DNA from: Rhodovarius crocodyli | GTDB taxonomy: Bacteria; Pseudomonadota; Alphaproteobacteria; Acetobacterales; Acetobacteraceae | Direction of reading: 5' to 3' | DNA: 38,551 nt | Assembly (NCBI GenBank): GCA_945901085.1 | Contig: CAMDJV010000032.1 | Location: 1 to 38,551, forward strand | Part shown: positions 8,573-15,956 of the stretch, in pieces | Numbering within the stretch: the first letter of the stretch is position 1 | Layout of the letters: every line of letters begins with the position of its first letter | Made by a program: the position numbers and the translations under genes | The notes under the pieces: generated by a model | What the model was told of the DNA's origin: nothing | What the model saw: only the letters and a program-made list of their open reading frames with translations | Databases searched by the model: none

Positions 8573-10216
8573 ATGCCCGCCCCCTCCCCGCCCCGCCTGC
8601 CGGCGCTGAGCCTCGCCGGCCTGGCGCTGGCTGCCATGGTCTGCCTGCCGCTGCTGGCGGTGCTGCTCGCGGCGGCGGTGCCGGCGGGCGCGGTCTGGGC
8701 CCATATCGCCGCCACCACCCTGCCCGAGATGCTGGGCAATTCGGCCATGCTGGCCGCTTTGGTGGCTGCCATGGCGGGCAGTGCCGGCGCACTCACCGCC
8801 TGGCTGGTCACCGCCTGCCGCTTCCCCGGCCACCGCCTGCTGGAGGTGGCGCTGCTGCTGCCGCTCGCCATGCCGGCCTATGTCTCGGCCTATGCCTATA
8901 CTTGGCTGCTCGATGCGGCCGGCCCGGTGCAAAGCGCCATCCGCGCCGCCACCGGCCTCACCTGGCGGGAGATGGCCTGGTTCCCGGAAATCCGCTCCCT
9001 GAACGGCGCGGCGCTGGTGCTGGCGATGGTGCTTTATCCCTATGTCTATCTGCTCTGCCGCAATGCCTTTCTCGGCCAATCCACCTGCCTCGTGGAGGTC
9101 TCGCGCACCTTGGGCCATTCCCTGGGCCAGACCTTTCTGCGGGTGGCGCTGCCCCTCGCACGGCCCGCCCTGGCGGCGGGGCTGGGCCTGGCCTTGATGG
9201 AGGTGCTGGCCGATTTCGGCACGGTGCAGCATTTTGGCGTGCGCACCCTGACGACGGGCATTTACGAGACCTGGTTCGGCCTGGAGGATCGCGGTGCCGC
9301 CAGCCAATTGGCCGCAGCGCTGCTGGGTTGCGTGGCCATGCTGCTGCTGCTGGAGCGCCTCGCCCGCGGCGGGCGGCGCTTTCACCCCACCACCACCCGC
9401 CATGCGCCCTTCCGCCCGGTGGAACTCAAGGGGCTTGCGGGGGTGGGCGCCATGCTGGCCTGCCTGGCCCCGGTGCTGCTGGGTTTCGCCCTGCCCGCCG
9501 CCACGCTGTTGCATCTGATGTTGGAAGCGGGGGACCCGCTATCGCTGCGCGGCCTCATTCCCTTTGCCACCAATTCGCTGCTGCTCTCGGGGCTGACAGC
9601 GCTGCTCGGAGTGGCACTCGCATCCGTGCTGGCCTGGGGCGCTAGGCTGCATGGAGGTGCCGCGCCACGCTGGGCGCTGCGGGTTGCCGGTTTCGGCTAT
9701 GCCCTGCCCGGCAGCGTGATTGCTGTGGGAACGCTCATGCCCTTTGGCCTGTTTGACAATGCGCTGGATGGGTGGATGCGCGCGCAGCTGGGCCTATCGG
9801 TGGGGCTTTTGCTGTCTGGCAGCGTGGCGGCGCTGGTCTTTGCCTATTTGGTGCGCTTCATGGCCGTGGCGCTGGGCTCGCTGGAGAGCGGGCTGGCGCG
9901 GCTCAAGCCCTCGATGCGCGACGCCGCGCGCTCACTGGGTGCGAGCGGTGGCCGGGCGATCTGGCGGGTGGAGGTGCCGCTGGCCCGCGGCGCCATGCTC
10001 TCGGCCGCCATCCTCGTCTTTGTCGATACGATGAAGGAATTGCCGGCCACGCTGATCATCCGCCCGTTCAATTTTGATACGCTGGCGGTGCGGGTTTACA
10101 CCCTTGCCTCCGATGAGCGCCTGGCCGAGGCCTCCACCGGCGCGCTGCTCATCGTGCTTGTCGGGCTGCTGCCCTTATGGGTGCTGACGCGGGCGATGCG
10201 GCGGGCTGAACCGTAA
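8573..10216 (+). CDS. Iron(III)-type ABC transporter permease (FbpB-like)
   Basis: This 547-residue membrane protein is a duplicated permease with about twelve membrane segments, of the FbpB/HitB/SfuB type that moves ferric iron through the inner membrane. Two EAA-loop signatures that contact the ATPase are visible: EVSRTLGHSLGQTFLRVALP (about residues 180-200) and DAARSLGASGGRAIWRVEVP (about 445-465). The C-terminal ATLIIRPFNFDTLAVRVYTLASDERL is typical of iron permeases. The frame opens earlier (8459), but the hydrophobic protein begins at the ATG at 8573. No substrate-binding protein or ATPase lies next to it, so its partners must be encoded elsewhere. A Fur-like palindrome precedes it. 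Confidence 0.9.
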   Translation: MPAPSPPRLPALSLAGLALAAMVCLPLLAVLLAAAVPAGAVWAHIAATTLPEMLGNSAMLAALVAAMAGSAGALTAWLVTACRFPGHRLLEVALLLPLAMPAYVSAYAYTWLLDAAGPVQSAIRAATGLTWREMAWFPEIRSLNGAALVLAMVLYPYVYLLCRNAFLGQSTCLVEVSRTLGHSLGQTFLRVALPLARPALAAGLGLALMEVLADFGTVQHFGVRTLTTGIYETWFGLEDRGAASQLAAALLGCVAMLLLLERLARGGRRFHPTTTRHAPFRPVELKGLAGVGAMLACLAPVLLGFALPAATLLHLMLEAGDPLSLRGLIPFATNSLLLSGLTALLGVALASVLAWGARLHGGAAPRWALRVAGFGYALPGSVIAVGTLMPFGLFDNALDGWMRAQLGLSVGLLLSGSVAALVFAYLVRFMAVALGSLESGLARLKPSMRDAARSLGASGGRAIWRVEVPLARGAMLSAAILVFVDTMKELPATLIIRPFNFDTLAVRVYTLASDERLAEASTGALLIVLVGLLPLWVLTRAMRRAEP

Positions 10217-10263
10217 GTTTTGTCCCAGGCGGAGCGCTGGATAGCCATGCCGGGGGAAACCGC

Positions 10264-10278
10264 GCGGGAAAAACCCGC
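10264..10278. terminator. Short hairpin after the permease gene
   Basis: GCGGG-AAAAA-CCCGC forms a 5-bp stem with an A5 loop about 50 bp after the permease stop. There is no T-run after it, so it is a weak terminator candidate at best. Confidence 0.25.
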
Positions 10279-10286
10279 ATAGCGGC

Positions 10287-10316
10287 TTGACACGAAAAAT
10301 ATAAATCGCATTAATT
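10287..10316 (+). promoter_or_regulatory. Candidate promoter of the glycosyltransferase operon
   Basis: A perfect -35 hexamer TTGACA (10287-10292) is followed by an AT-rich stretch unlike the surrounding DNA. The -10 is poorly defined (TTAATT or ATTAAT at 10310-10316, 17-18 bp spacing). An inverted repeat ATCGCAT / ATGCGAT (10305-10311, 10320-10326) overlaps the presumed -10, as an operator would. Confidence 0.45.
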
Positions 10317-10326
10317 GCCATGCGAT
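10305..10326. promoter_or_regulatory. Inverted repeat, possible operator
   Basis: ATCGCAT and ATGCGAT are perfect 7-bp inverted arms separated by 8 bp, embedded in AT-rich sequence next to the candidate -35 TTGACA. The placement over the presumed -10 region suggests a repressor site for the downstream gene cluster. No regulator gene lies nearby, so the binding protein is unknown. Confidence 0.4.
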
Positions 10327-10365
10327 AAATTATAAATTCATCAGACTTGGGCTGCCAAATGCGTA

Positions 10366-10410
10366 TTGGCCACACACGCGCTGGCCACACACGCGTTGGC
10401 CAAACACAGG
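10366..10410. repeat. 15-bp tandem repeat, three units
   Basis: Three head-to-tail 15-mers: TTGGCCACACACGCG (10366), CTGGCCACACACGCG (10381) and the diverged TTGGCCAAACACAGG (10396). They lie in the leader 20 bp before the coiled-coil gene start. They could be protein-binding sites or a slippage-prone tract that changes leader length. Confidence 0.8.
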
Positions 10411-10430
10411 CTGCATGACGGGGCATCACG

Positions 10431-10904
10431 ATGAAAATTCAACCTCTGACGCAGACCGACAAGGACACCATCCTCGCCATGGCCCGCACACTGGCCGGCC
10501 GCTCGCTGAGCGCGGGTGGGGCGCAAACAGCCCAGCCCGCCACCCAGGCCCGCGATCAACTCGCCGAATTCGACCGCCGGCTGGAACTCATGAACCGCGA
10601 GGTCAATGCCCGGCTGGCAGAAATGTCCCATTCCATCGAGATCATGCAGCGCAAGATCGCGGGTCTTTCGGGGGATTTTCAGGCCGTGCGGGTCACCCTC
10701 GTCGAGATCGAAACGCAGCTTGAGCAGGAACATGACCATGTCATCGCATCGGTCGATACCATGCTGCAGCGCCTGATGAGCGAACTCTCCGGCCCGCTCG
10801 ACAATATCGCCCTAGTCGCGAATGACACCGCGATGGTGCAGCAGGAACTCACCCTGCTCGCCCGGCAGCTCACCACCGCCCAGGGTGGCGGCGGCCGTGT
10901 CTAA
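10431..10904 (+). CDS. Small coiled-coil protein of the glycosyltransferase cluster
   Basis: I do not recognise this 157-residue protein. It is soluble, with no signal peptide or membrane segment. From about residue 43 to 145 it is strongly helical with heptad-like spacing (ARDQLAEFDRRLELMNREVN, ARLAEMSHSIEIMQRKIAGL), pointing to an oligomerising coiled coil. The end is glycine-rich (AQGGGGRV). It is the first gene after the repeat-bearing leader, and its stop TAA lies inside the GTG-start region of the first glycosyltransferase (8-bp overlap). It may be a scaffold or chain-length/assembly partner for the following glycosyltransferases; this is inference from position only. Confidence 0.75.
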   Translation: MKIQPLTQTDKDTILAMARTLAGRSLSAGGAQTAQPATQARDQLAEFDRRLELMNREVNARLAEMSHSIEIMQRKIAGLSGDFQAVRVTLVEIETQLEQEHDHVIASVDTMLQRLMSELSGPLDNIALVANDTAMVQQELTLLARQLTTAQGGGGRV

Positions 10905-12021
10905 GGTCATCCAGTACCACCCAGCGATCCTCGAAGCCGACGCCATCGGCTATTCCATCACCAGCCTTCACGCGGTGCTGCGCGCCGCCGGGATTGTGAG
11001 CGAGCTTTACTGCGCCGATGACAATGCCCGCCCCTTCACCGACCTCAAACCGGTCAGTGCCCTGCTGAACCAGCCCATCCAGGATCAGCCGCCGGATACA
11101 ATCATCATCCACTACTCATTCTATGATGATGTGGCGCTCCGCCTGGCACAGCTGCCCGGGCGGAAGATCATGGTATATCACAATATCACCCCCGGCCATT
11201 TCTTTCATCGGCCGAGCATGGAGCAAATGGCCTGGCTGGGCGATGCCTGCAATGGTGCCCGCGCCCAACTCGCCGCCATGCACCATATGTTCGACATCTC
11301 CATCGGCGATTCTGATTTTAACGCTGCAGAATTGCGCCAGCTCGGCTTTCACAACGTCAGCACCATCCCGGTCTTTGTGAACACCCAATTCTTCAGTTCC
11401 GACCTGCTGGACATCGCCACCTACAACGCCATCCGTGGCCATGCCGCCACCAATATCGCCTTTATCGGCCGCTTCGTGCCCAATAAGGCGATTGAGGACG
11501 TCATCACCGTGCTGGCGCAGTACAAGCGCATGTTCGGCGCCGACATCAACCTTCACCTCATCGGCAAGATCTGGGATCAGCCCTATTTCAGCAGCCTGCT
11601 GGCCCATGGCGCGCAGCATGGCGTGCTGGACCTCATCCGCACCCATATTGCGCTCGAGCCGGTCAAGCTGAAGACCATCCTCACCGCAGCCGATGCCTTT
11701 GTCTCCATGTCGCAGCATGAGGGCTTCATGGTGCCGGTGATCGAGGCCTTCGCCGCCGGCTGCCCGGTGATCGCGCGCGCGGCCGGCGCGGTGGGTGACA
11801 CCATGGGCGATGGCGGCTTCCTGCTGCCCGATGCCGATACCCAAACCGCCGCCGCGCTGGTGCGCATGCTCAGCCTCGATAGCGAGTTGCGGGCGCGCGT
11901 TATCGCCGGCCAGCGCCGCCGCGCCTTCCATTTCCGCACCGAGAACACCGCCAGGCTCTGGCTGAACACCCTCCATGGCGGTGACGGCCGCCGCAAACCC
12001 GATGGGAGAGCGCGCCCTTGA
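10897..12021 (+). CDS. Glycosyltransferase, GT4-type, first of three
   Basis: This 374-residue GT-B-fold glycosyltransferase probably retains the donor's anomeric configuration. Seen: an N-terminal acceptor domain (KVIQYHPAILEADAIGYSI), a hinge with NIAFIGRFVPNKAIEDVI (about 187-203) that opens the donor domain, and the E-x7-E nucleotide-sugar motif HEGFMVPVIEAFAAGCPVIA with Glu275 and Glu283. The start is taken as GTG at 10897 because the sequence VSKVIQYHP begins the domain and the GTGTCTAA overlap with the preceding gene couples translation; an open frame begins earlier at 10822 but inside the preceding gene. Donor and acceptor sugars are unknown. The stop overlaps the next start (TTGA). 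Confidence 0.88.
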   Translation: MSKVIQYHPAILEADAIGYSITSLHAVLRAAGIVSELYCADDNARPFTDLKPVSALLNQPIQDQPPDTIIIHYSFYDDVALRLAQLPGRKIMVYHNITPGHFFHRPSMEQMAWLGDACNGARAQLAAMHHMFDISIGDSDFNAAELRQLGFHNVSTIPVFVNTQFFSSDLLDIATYNAIRGHAATNIAFIGRFVPNKAIEDVITVLAQYKRMFGADINLHLIGKIWDQPYFSSLLAHGAQHGVLDLIRTHIALEPVKLKTILTAADAFVSMSQHEGFMVPVIEAFAAGCPVIARAAGAVGDTMGDGGFLLPDADTQTAAALVRMLSLDSELRARVIAGQRRRAFHFRTENTARLWLNTLHGGDGRRKPDGRARP

Positions 12022-13622
12022 AAATCGCATTCGATGGTGGCGCCTTCCAGCAGGATATCCAGGGCGGCATCTTCACGGTCTCGGTTGGCCTGCTCAACGC
12101 GGCGGCGGCGGCGGATCCGCAATTCTGCTGCGTGCTGGTGGCCGATCCAAGGCTGGGGCCGGTGCGTGAGGCTTTGCTGGCGCAGTTGAGTTTCCGCCCT
12201 GAGATCATCTATGGCGAGGTGACGGCGGCCTTTGATCCACCGCTGCGTGGCATCACCACCGATGATCCGCGCATCCGCTTTGAGATTGATGGCAGGGTCT
12301 TCACCCCCCAGGCCAATGGGCTGAGCTTCACCTATACCGGCAAGCGCCCAAGCGAGAGCTTTCATATCCGCAGCCGCGCCGCCCGCCCCAGTGACACCAG
12401 GGGCGGCCGGGACAGCCGCATGCTGGGGATTCCGCTGCGCGCCATCACCCTGCGCGACGAGGACGAAACCCGGCTGATCTCGGTGCGCGACCCGGCGCTG
12501 AGCGAAGGCTTCGAGGTGCCCGAGCCCGATTATCGCTGGACCAATGGCCGCGCCCGCATCCCTATCCATTTGCTCGCCAGCGAAGCGGAAGAGGTGACCA
12601 TCAGCATCGAGATCGCCGGCACCATGACCTATCAGGTGATGGAGGGCCGCTTCGATGATCGCTACAATCAGATCATCGAAAGCCTGCGCGCGAGCGAGCG
12701 CCGCCTGCGCATCGCAGCCCTGGAAGACAGCCTGCTGGCGATGGGCGTGACAACCTATTTCGTCAATCATTTCATGCCGGTGCCGATGGAGCGGCTGCGC
12801 ATCGTCAGCTTTCTGCATGATATGATCCCGGTGCTGCACAAGGGGTTTTTCATGGCCGATGCGCGGGCGAATTTCGCCCAGAACATCGCCATATTTCATC
12901 GCTCGGCGCATATCTTCGCCAATTCCGCCGCAAGCCGGGCCGATCTGATCCGCCTGGAGAAGCTGGCCCCCAACAGGGTGAGCCATATCGGCATCGATAT
13001 CGCACCCGATTATCAGCCCCAACCCACGGCGACGGTGGCAACGGTACAGCAGGGCTTCGGCCTGGCCACCCGCCCCTATATCCTGTGCGTCGGCACGCTG
13101 GAGCCGCGCAAGAACCATCTGGGCCTGCTGGTCGCCTTCGACATCGCCTTCCGCGACCACGGCTTTCCCTATGATCTGGTCGTGGTTGGCAAACCAGGCT
13201 GGGGCTTTGATGGCTTCACCCGCGCCATGGCCGAGCGTGGCATGGGCCATATCGTCCACATCCTGAGCCATGTTTCGAATGCGGAATTGGCCGCGCTCTA
13301 TTCCGGCGCCTTCTTCTCGGCCTATCCCAGCCTCTATGAGGGCTTCGGCCTGCCGGTGCTGGAGGCGATGGCCTGCGGCTGCCCGGTGCTCACCTCCAAC
13401 ATATCCTCCATGCCCGAAATCGCCGGCGATGCCGCCATGCTGGTCAACCCGCATGATCACGCCGCCATCGCCGCCGGCCTTGTCACCATGGCCGAGGATG
13501 GCGGCATTCGCGCCATGCTGGTGGAACGCGGCCATCGCCGCCGCCGCGCCTATAGCTGGGCAGTGAGCGCGCGGAGGATGCTCGATACCCTGGCCCAGCT
13601 TGATGATGGCGTGGCCGCGTGA
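12018..13622 (+). CDS. Glycosyltransferase, GT4-type, with inserted beta-rich domain
   Basis: This 534-residue glycosyltransferase is about 150 residues longer than simple GT4 enzymes. The extra length is an insertion at about residues 73-215 that ends the first Rossmann half early. It contains the patterns [24 protein letters not shown] and [20 protein letters not shown] recall similar RWTxGxAxIP stretches in other Acetobacteraceae surface or glycan proteins, so it may be a carbohydrate- or partner-binding beta module. The donor domain is normal: [16 protein letters not shown] (about 354-369) and E-x7-E in [20 protein letters not shown] (Glu441, Glu449). The start is TTG at 12018, with GGGAGAG about 8 bp upstream and a TTGA overlap with the previous stop. 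GTGA joins it to the next gene. Confidence 0.88.
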   Translation: MKIAFDGGAFQQDIQGGIFTVSVGLLNAAAAADPQFCCVLVADPRLGPVREALLAQLSFRPEIIYGEVTAAFDPPLRGITTDDPRIRFEIDGRVFTPQANGLSFTYTGKRPSESFHIRSRAARPSDTRGGRDSRMLGIPLRAITLRDEDETRLISVRDPALSEGFEVPEPDYRWTNGRARIPIHLLASEAEEVTISIEIAGTMTYQVMEGRFDDRYNQIIESLRASERRLRIAALEDSLLAMGVTTYFVNHFMPVPMERLRIVSFLHDMIPVLHKGFFMADARANFAQNIAIFHRSAHIFANSAASRADLIRLEKLAPNRVSHIGIDIAPDYQPQPTATVATVQQGFGLATRPYILCVGTLEPRKNHLGLLVAFDIAFRDHGFPYDLVVVGKPGWGFDGFTRAMAERGMGHIVHILSHVSNAELAALYSGAFFSAYPSLYEGFGLPVLEAMACGCPVLTSNISSMPEIAGDAAMLVNPHDHAAIAAGLVTMAEDGGIRAMLVERGHRRRRAYSWAVSARRMLDTLAQLDDGVAA

Positions 13623-14866
13623 AGATCACAGTCCTTTCCACCTTCGATGTGTGGCCCGCCATCGATGGTGGCCAAATGCGGTATTGCTCGATCTGGACCA
13701 AATTCTCCAACAGCAATGCCATCACCATCCTGCCCTATGAGTTCCGCAACACTGCCCAAGAGCGGCGCTACCATCTCGCCCCCCATGTCGAAGTCTGGCT
13801 GCCCAAGGCGGCCGCGGGAGATGCGCGGCATTTCCACCACATGATGGAGGTGAGCGGGCTGTGGATGCACGATGTGCTCTGCATCGCCGATTATACCCTC
13901 TCGCCCGAGTATCTATGCGCACTGCACAGCCAATTGGCCGATTGCGATGTGCTGGTAGCAGCCCACCCCTATTTGGCCGCCATGGCCTTTGCCTTGGCAC
14001 CGGCGAGGGTTTTGACGGTCTATGAATCCTACAATGTGGAATACGACATCAAGGCCCAGTATCTCTCCACCGGCAGCGCCTCCCGCAACCTCATGGGGCG
14101 CTATCTCCGCCAGGTCGAACAGGTGGAAAGACTGGCGGTGCAGCGGGCCAACCATGTCACCGCCGTGAGCGAAGCCGACCGCCAAAGGCTGGCCGCACTG
14201 TATGGCCTGCCGACCAGGAAGATCAGCCTGGTGCCCAATGGGGTGAACGCGCCTCAGGCGCCCAGCCTGCCCGCCGCCGCGGCAGCGCAATTGCGCGCCG
14301 AAATGGGCCTGGGCGGGGCGGTTATTGGCATTATCGTTGCCAGCAGCCATGCGCCCAATGTCGAATCCTATCGCCGCACCCGGCTGATGCTGCAGGAGGC
14401 AGGCTTCACCGGCACCATCCTGCTCGTCGGCAACATCGCCACGGCGCTGCAGCCCGATTGGCCCGATATCGGCTTCGAGGAGCGGGTCTTTGGCTTTGTC
14501 AGCGACGCTTTGAAGATCACCCTGCTCGCATGCGCCGATTTCGCGCCGCATTTCATCTTCGATGGTGCCGGCACCAATCTCAAGCTGTTCGAATATATGG
14601 GCCATGGCGTGCCCATCATCGCCAATGGCTTTGGCGTGCGCGGCACCGAGGGTGATGACTGGTACTGGCCCACCGAGGATGCCGCAGGCCTGCGCCGTGC
14701 CCTAGCCGATATCGCCGCCCACCCGCTCCAAGCGCGCGCCCGCGCCGAACGCGGCCGCGCCATCGCCCGCGCCCGATTCGATTGGGCCGCCATCGCCACG
14801 GGCTTCGAGGCCGCCATGCGCCAAGGCTTCCCCCTCAGCCCCACCGAGGCCGAAGCCCCAGCCTGA
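13619..14866 (+). CDS. Glycosyltransferase, GT4-type, third of the cluster
   Basis: This 415-residue GT-B glycosyltransferase starts at GTG 13619, overlapping the preceding stop as GTGA. The N-terminal half begins [22 protein letters not shown], with the glycine loop typical of this superfamily, and has VYESYNVEYDIKAQYL and NHVTAVSEADRQRL near the hinge, then LVPNGV. The donor half has GIIVASSHAPNVESYR and, in place of a plain EGFG motif, FDGAGTNLKLFEYMGHGVPIIA, where AGTNLKLFEY supplies the usual acidic residue. It resembles sugar transferases of exopolysaccharide or lipopolysaccharide synthesis. It is the last gene of the four-gene unit and is followed by a weak hairpin. Confidence 0.87.
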   Translation: MKITVLSTFDVWPAIDGGQMRYCSIWTKFSNSNAITILPYEFRNTAQERRYHLAPHVEVWLPKAAAGDARHFHHMMEVSGLWMHDVLCIADYTLSPEYLCALHSQLADCDVLVAAHPYLAAMAFALAPARVLTVYESYNVEYDIKAQYLSTGSASRNLMGRYLRQVEQVERLAVQRANHVTAVSEADRQRLAALYGLPTRKISLVPNGVNAPQAPSLPAAAAAQLRAEMGLGGAVIGIIVASSHAPNVESYRRTRLMLQEAGFTGTILLVGNIATALQPDWPDIGFEERVFGFVSDALKITLLACADFAPHFIFDGAGTNLKLFEYMGHGVPIIANGFGVRGTEGDDWYWPTEDAAGLRRALADIAAHPLQARARAERGRAIARARFDWAAIATGFEAAMRQGFPLSPTEAEAPA

Positions 14867-14874
14867 CACGACAG

Positions 14875-14896
14875 GGGCGTGAAGCCCGCGCCCTTT
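14875..14896 (+). terminator. Weak terminator candidate after the glycosyltransferase unit
   Basis: GGGCG (14875-14879) can pair with CGCCC (14889-14893) across a 9-base loop, followed by TTT. The stem is short and the T-run minimal. Confidence 0.3.
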
Positions 14897-14913
14897 CATG
14901 CTGCAATGTCCCC

Positions 14914-15681
14914 ATGCAGCCTCCGCACGACCCTGCCCTGCAACGGCAATATGACAATCCCGCCCTGGTACCCGAGCATCCGGCCATCATCGCCGGCTGG
15001 GCAGCAGATGCCGCCGCCTATCGCCGCCGGGGCGGGGAGTTGGACATCGCCTATGGCCCCTCGCCGCGCGAGCGTTACGACCTCTTCGGCCCGCAAGAGG
15101 CGCCAATCGCCGTCTTCATCCATGGCGGCTATTGGCAGAAACTCGACAAGAGCTTCTTCAGCCATTGCGCCGCGGGGCTGAACGCCCATGGCGTGGCGGT
15201 GGCAGTGCTGGGCTTTGATCTCTGCCCTGCCGTTTCCATCCGCGACATTCTGCGCCAGGTGCAGGCCGCCTGCACCGCCCTGCCCCGCCGCCCGGCCCTG
15301 GCCTTTGGCCATTCCGCCGGCGGGCATCTGGCAGCGATGTTGCTGGCCAGCGGGCATGTTCCCGCCGCCCTTCCCATCTCGGGCGTCTTCGAACTCGCCC
15401 CCTTGCGCCACACCACCATCGGCACCGCATTGCAACTCAGCGAGGCTGCGGCCCGCGCCCTCTCGCCGCGCTTCCTGCCGCCACCGGCACGAGGCTGGCT
15501 GCATGCCGTGGTGGGCAGCGCCGAAAGCCCCGAATTCCGCCGCCAGACCCGCGATTTCGCCGCCGCCTGGGGTGGCACGGCCGAGGAATTGCCCGGCCTG
15601 AACCACTTCTCCGTGCTGGCCCCCTTCAGCGACCCGGACAGCCCCCTGATCACCCGAATGCTGGGCGCGATCGCCGCCTAA
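14914..15681 (+). CDS. Alpha/beta hydrolase (arylformamidase/BD-FAE-like)
   Basis: This 255-residue cytoplasmic alpha/beta hydrolase carries the oxyanion-hole motif FIHGGYWQKLDKSFF (about residues 68-82) and the nucleophile elbow FGHSAGGHLAAML (about 130-142). The likely catalytic His is in GLNHFSVLAPF near the end. HGGYW is typical of kynurenine formamidase-like enzymes, and the N-terminal LQRQYDNPALVPEH is typical of that group too. No other kynurenine-pathway gene is present, although trpGDC is in the window, so the assignment to N-formylkynurenine is tentative. The ATG at 14914 is chosen because homology starts there; an upstream extension would run through the hairpin region. Confidence 0.85.
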   Translation: MQPPHDPALQRQYDNPALVPEHPAIIAGWAADAAAYRRRGGELDIAYGPSPRERYDLFGPQEAPIAVFIHGGYWQKLDKSFFSHCAAGLNAHGVAVAVLGFDLCPAVSIRDILRQVQAACTALPRRPALAFGHSAGGHLAAMLLASGHVPAALPISGVFELAPLRHTTIGTALQLSEAAARALSPRFLPPPARGWLHAVVGSAESPEFRRQTRDFAAAWGGTAEELPGLNHFSVLAPFSDPDSPLITRMLGAIAA

Positions 15682-15785
15682 GCGCCGGGCGTTAGTATGC
15701 TGCCCCCGCGCGGTGCAGCATGACGTCAACACCGGCCTGAAGGGCTGCTGAAACGCCCTGTTTGCCGGGCAAAGAGCGAAAGGAC

Positions 15786-15838
15786 TTTGCCCCTCGATCT
15801 TGCTTTCGCGCCCTATTCGTTTTTCAGTAGCCTGCTGG
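15786..15838 (+). repeat. Diverged copy of the family A repeat flank
   Basis: This stretch matches 17761-17813 in 36 of 53 ungapped positions, including an uninterrupted GCCCCTCGATCTT and the later TTCAGTAGCCTGC / TTCCAGCAGCCCGC. It lies in the 275-bp interval between the hydrolase and the amidohydrolase and looks like a decayed member of the hairpin family described at 17714. Confidence 0.45.
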
Positions 15839-15890
15839 ACCCATCTCACCGGAAGCGACGCGGTGAAACGGCTCTCGTTTTTGTTTTGAC

Positions 15891-15934
15891 GCATTTTCCG
15901 AGCCCCCTTGCGAAGCCGCAGCGCTTGAAAATGC
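15891..15934. repeat. Inverted repeat before the amidohydrolase gene
   Basis: GCATTTTC (15891-15898) and GAAAATGC (15927-15934) are perfect 8-bp inverted arms around a 28-base spacer, ending 22 bp before the amidohydrolase start. It could be an mRNA-leader hairpin or a protein site. No function can be assigned. Confidence 0.4.
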
Positions 15935-15956
15935 TCTAGTCTTGAGGAATGGCACA

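Noticed and set aside
10366-10410. Possible CRISPR array in the tandem repeats
   Set aside because: The 15-bp units abut with no spacers, and no cas genes are present.
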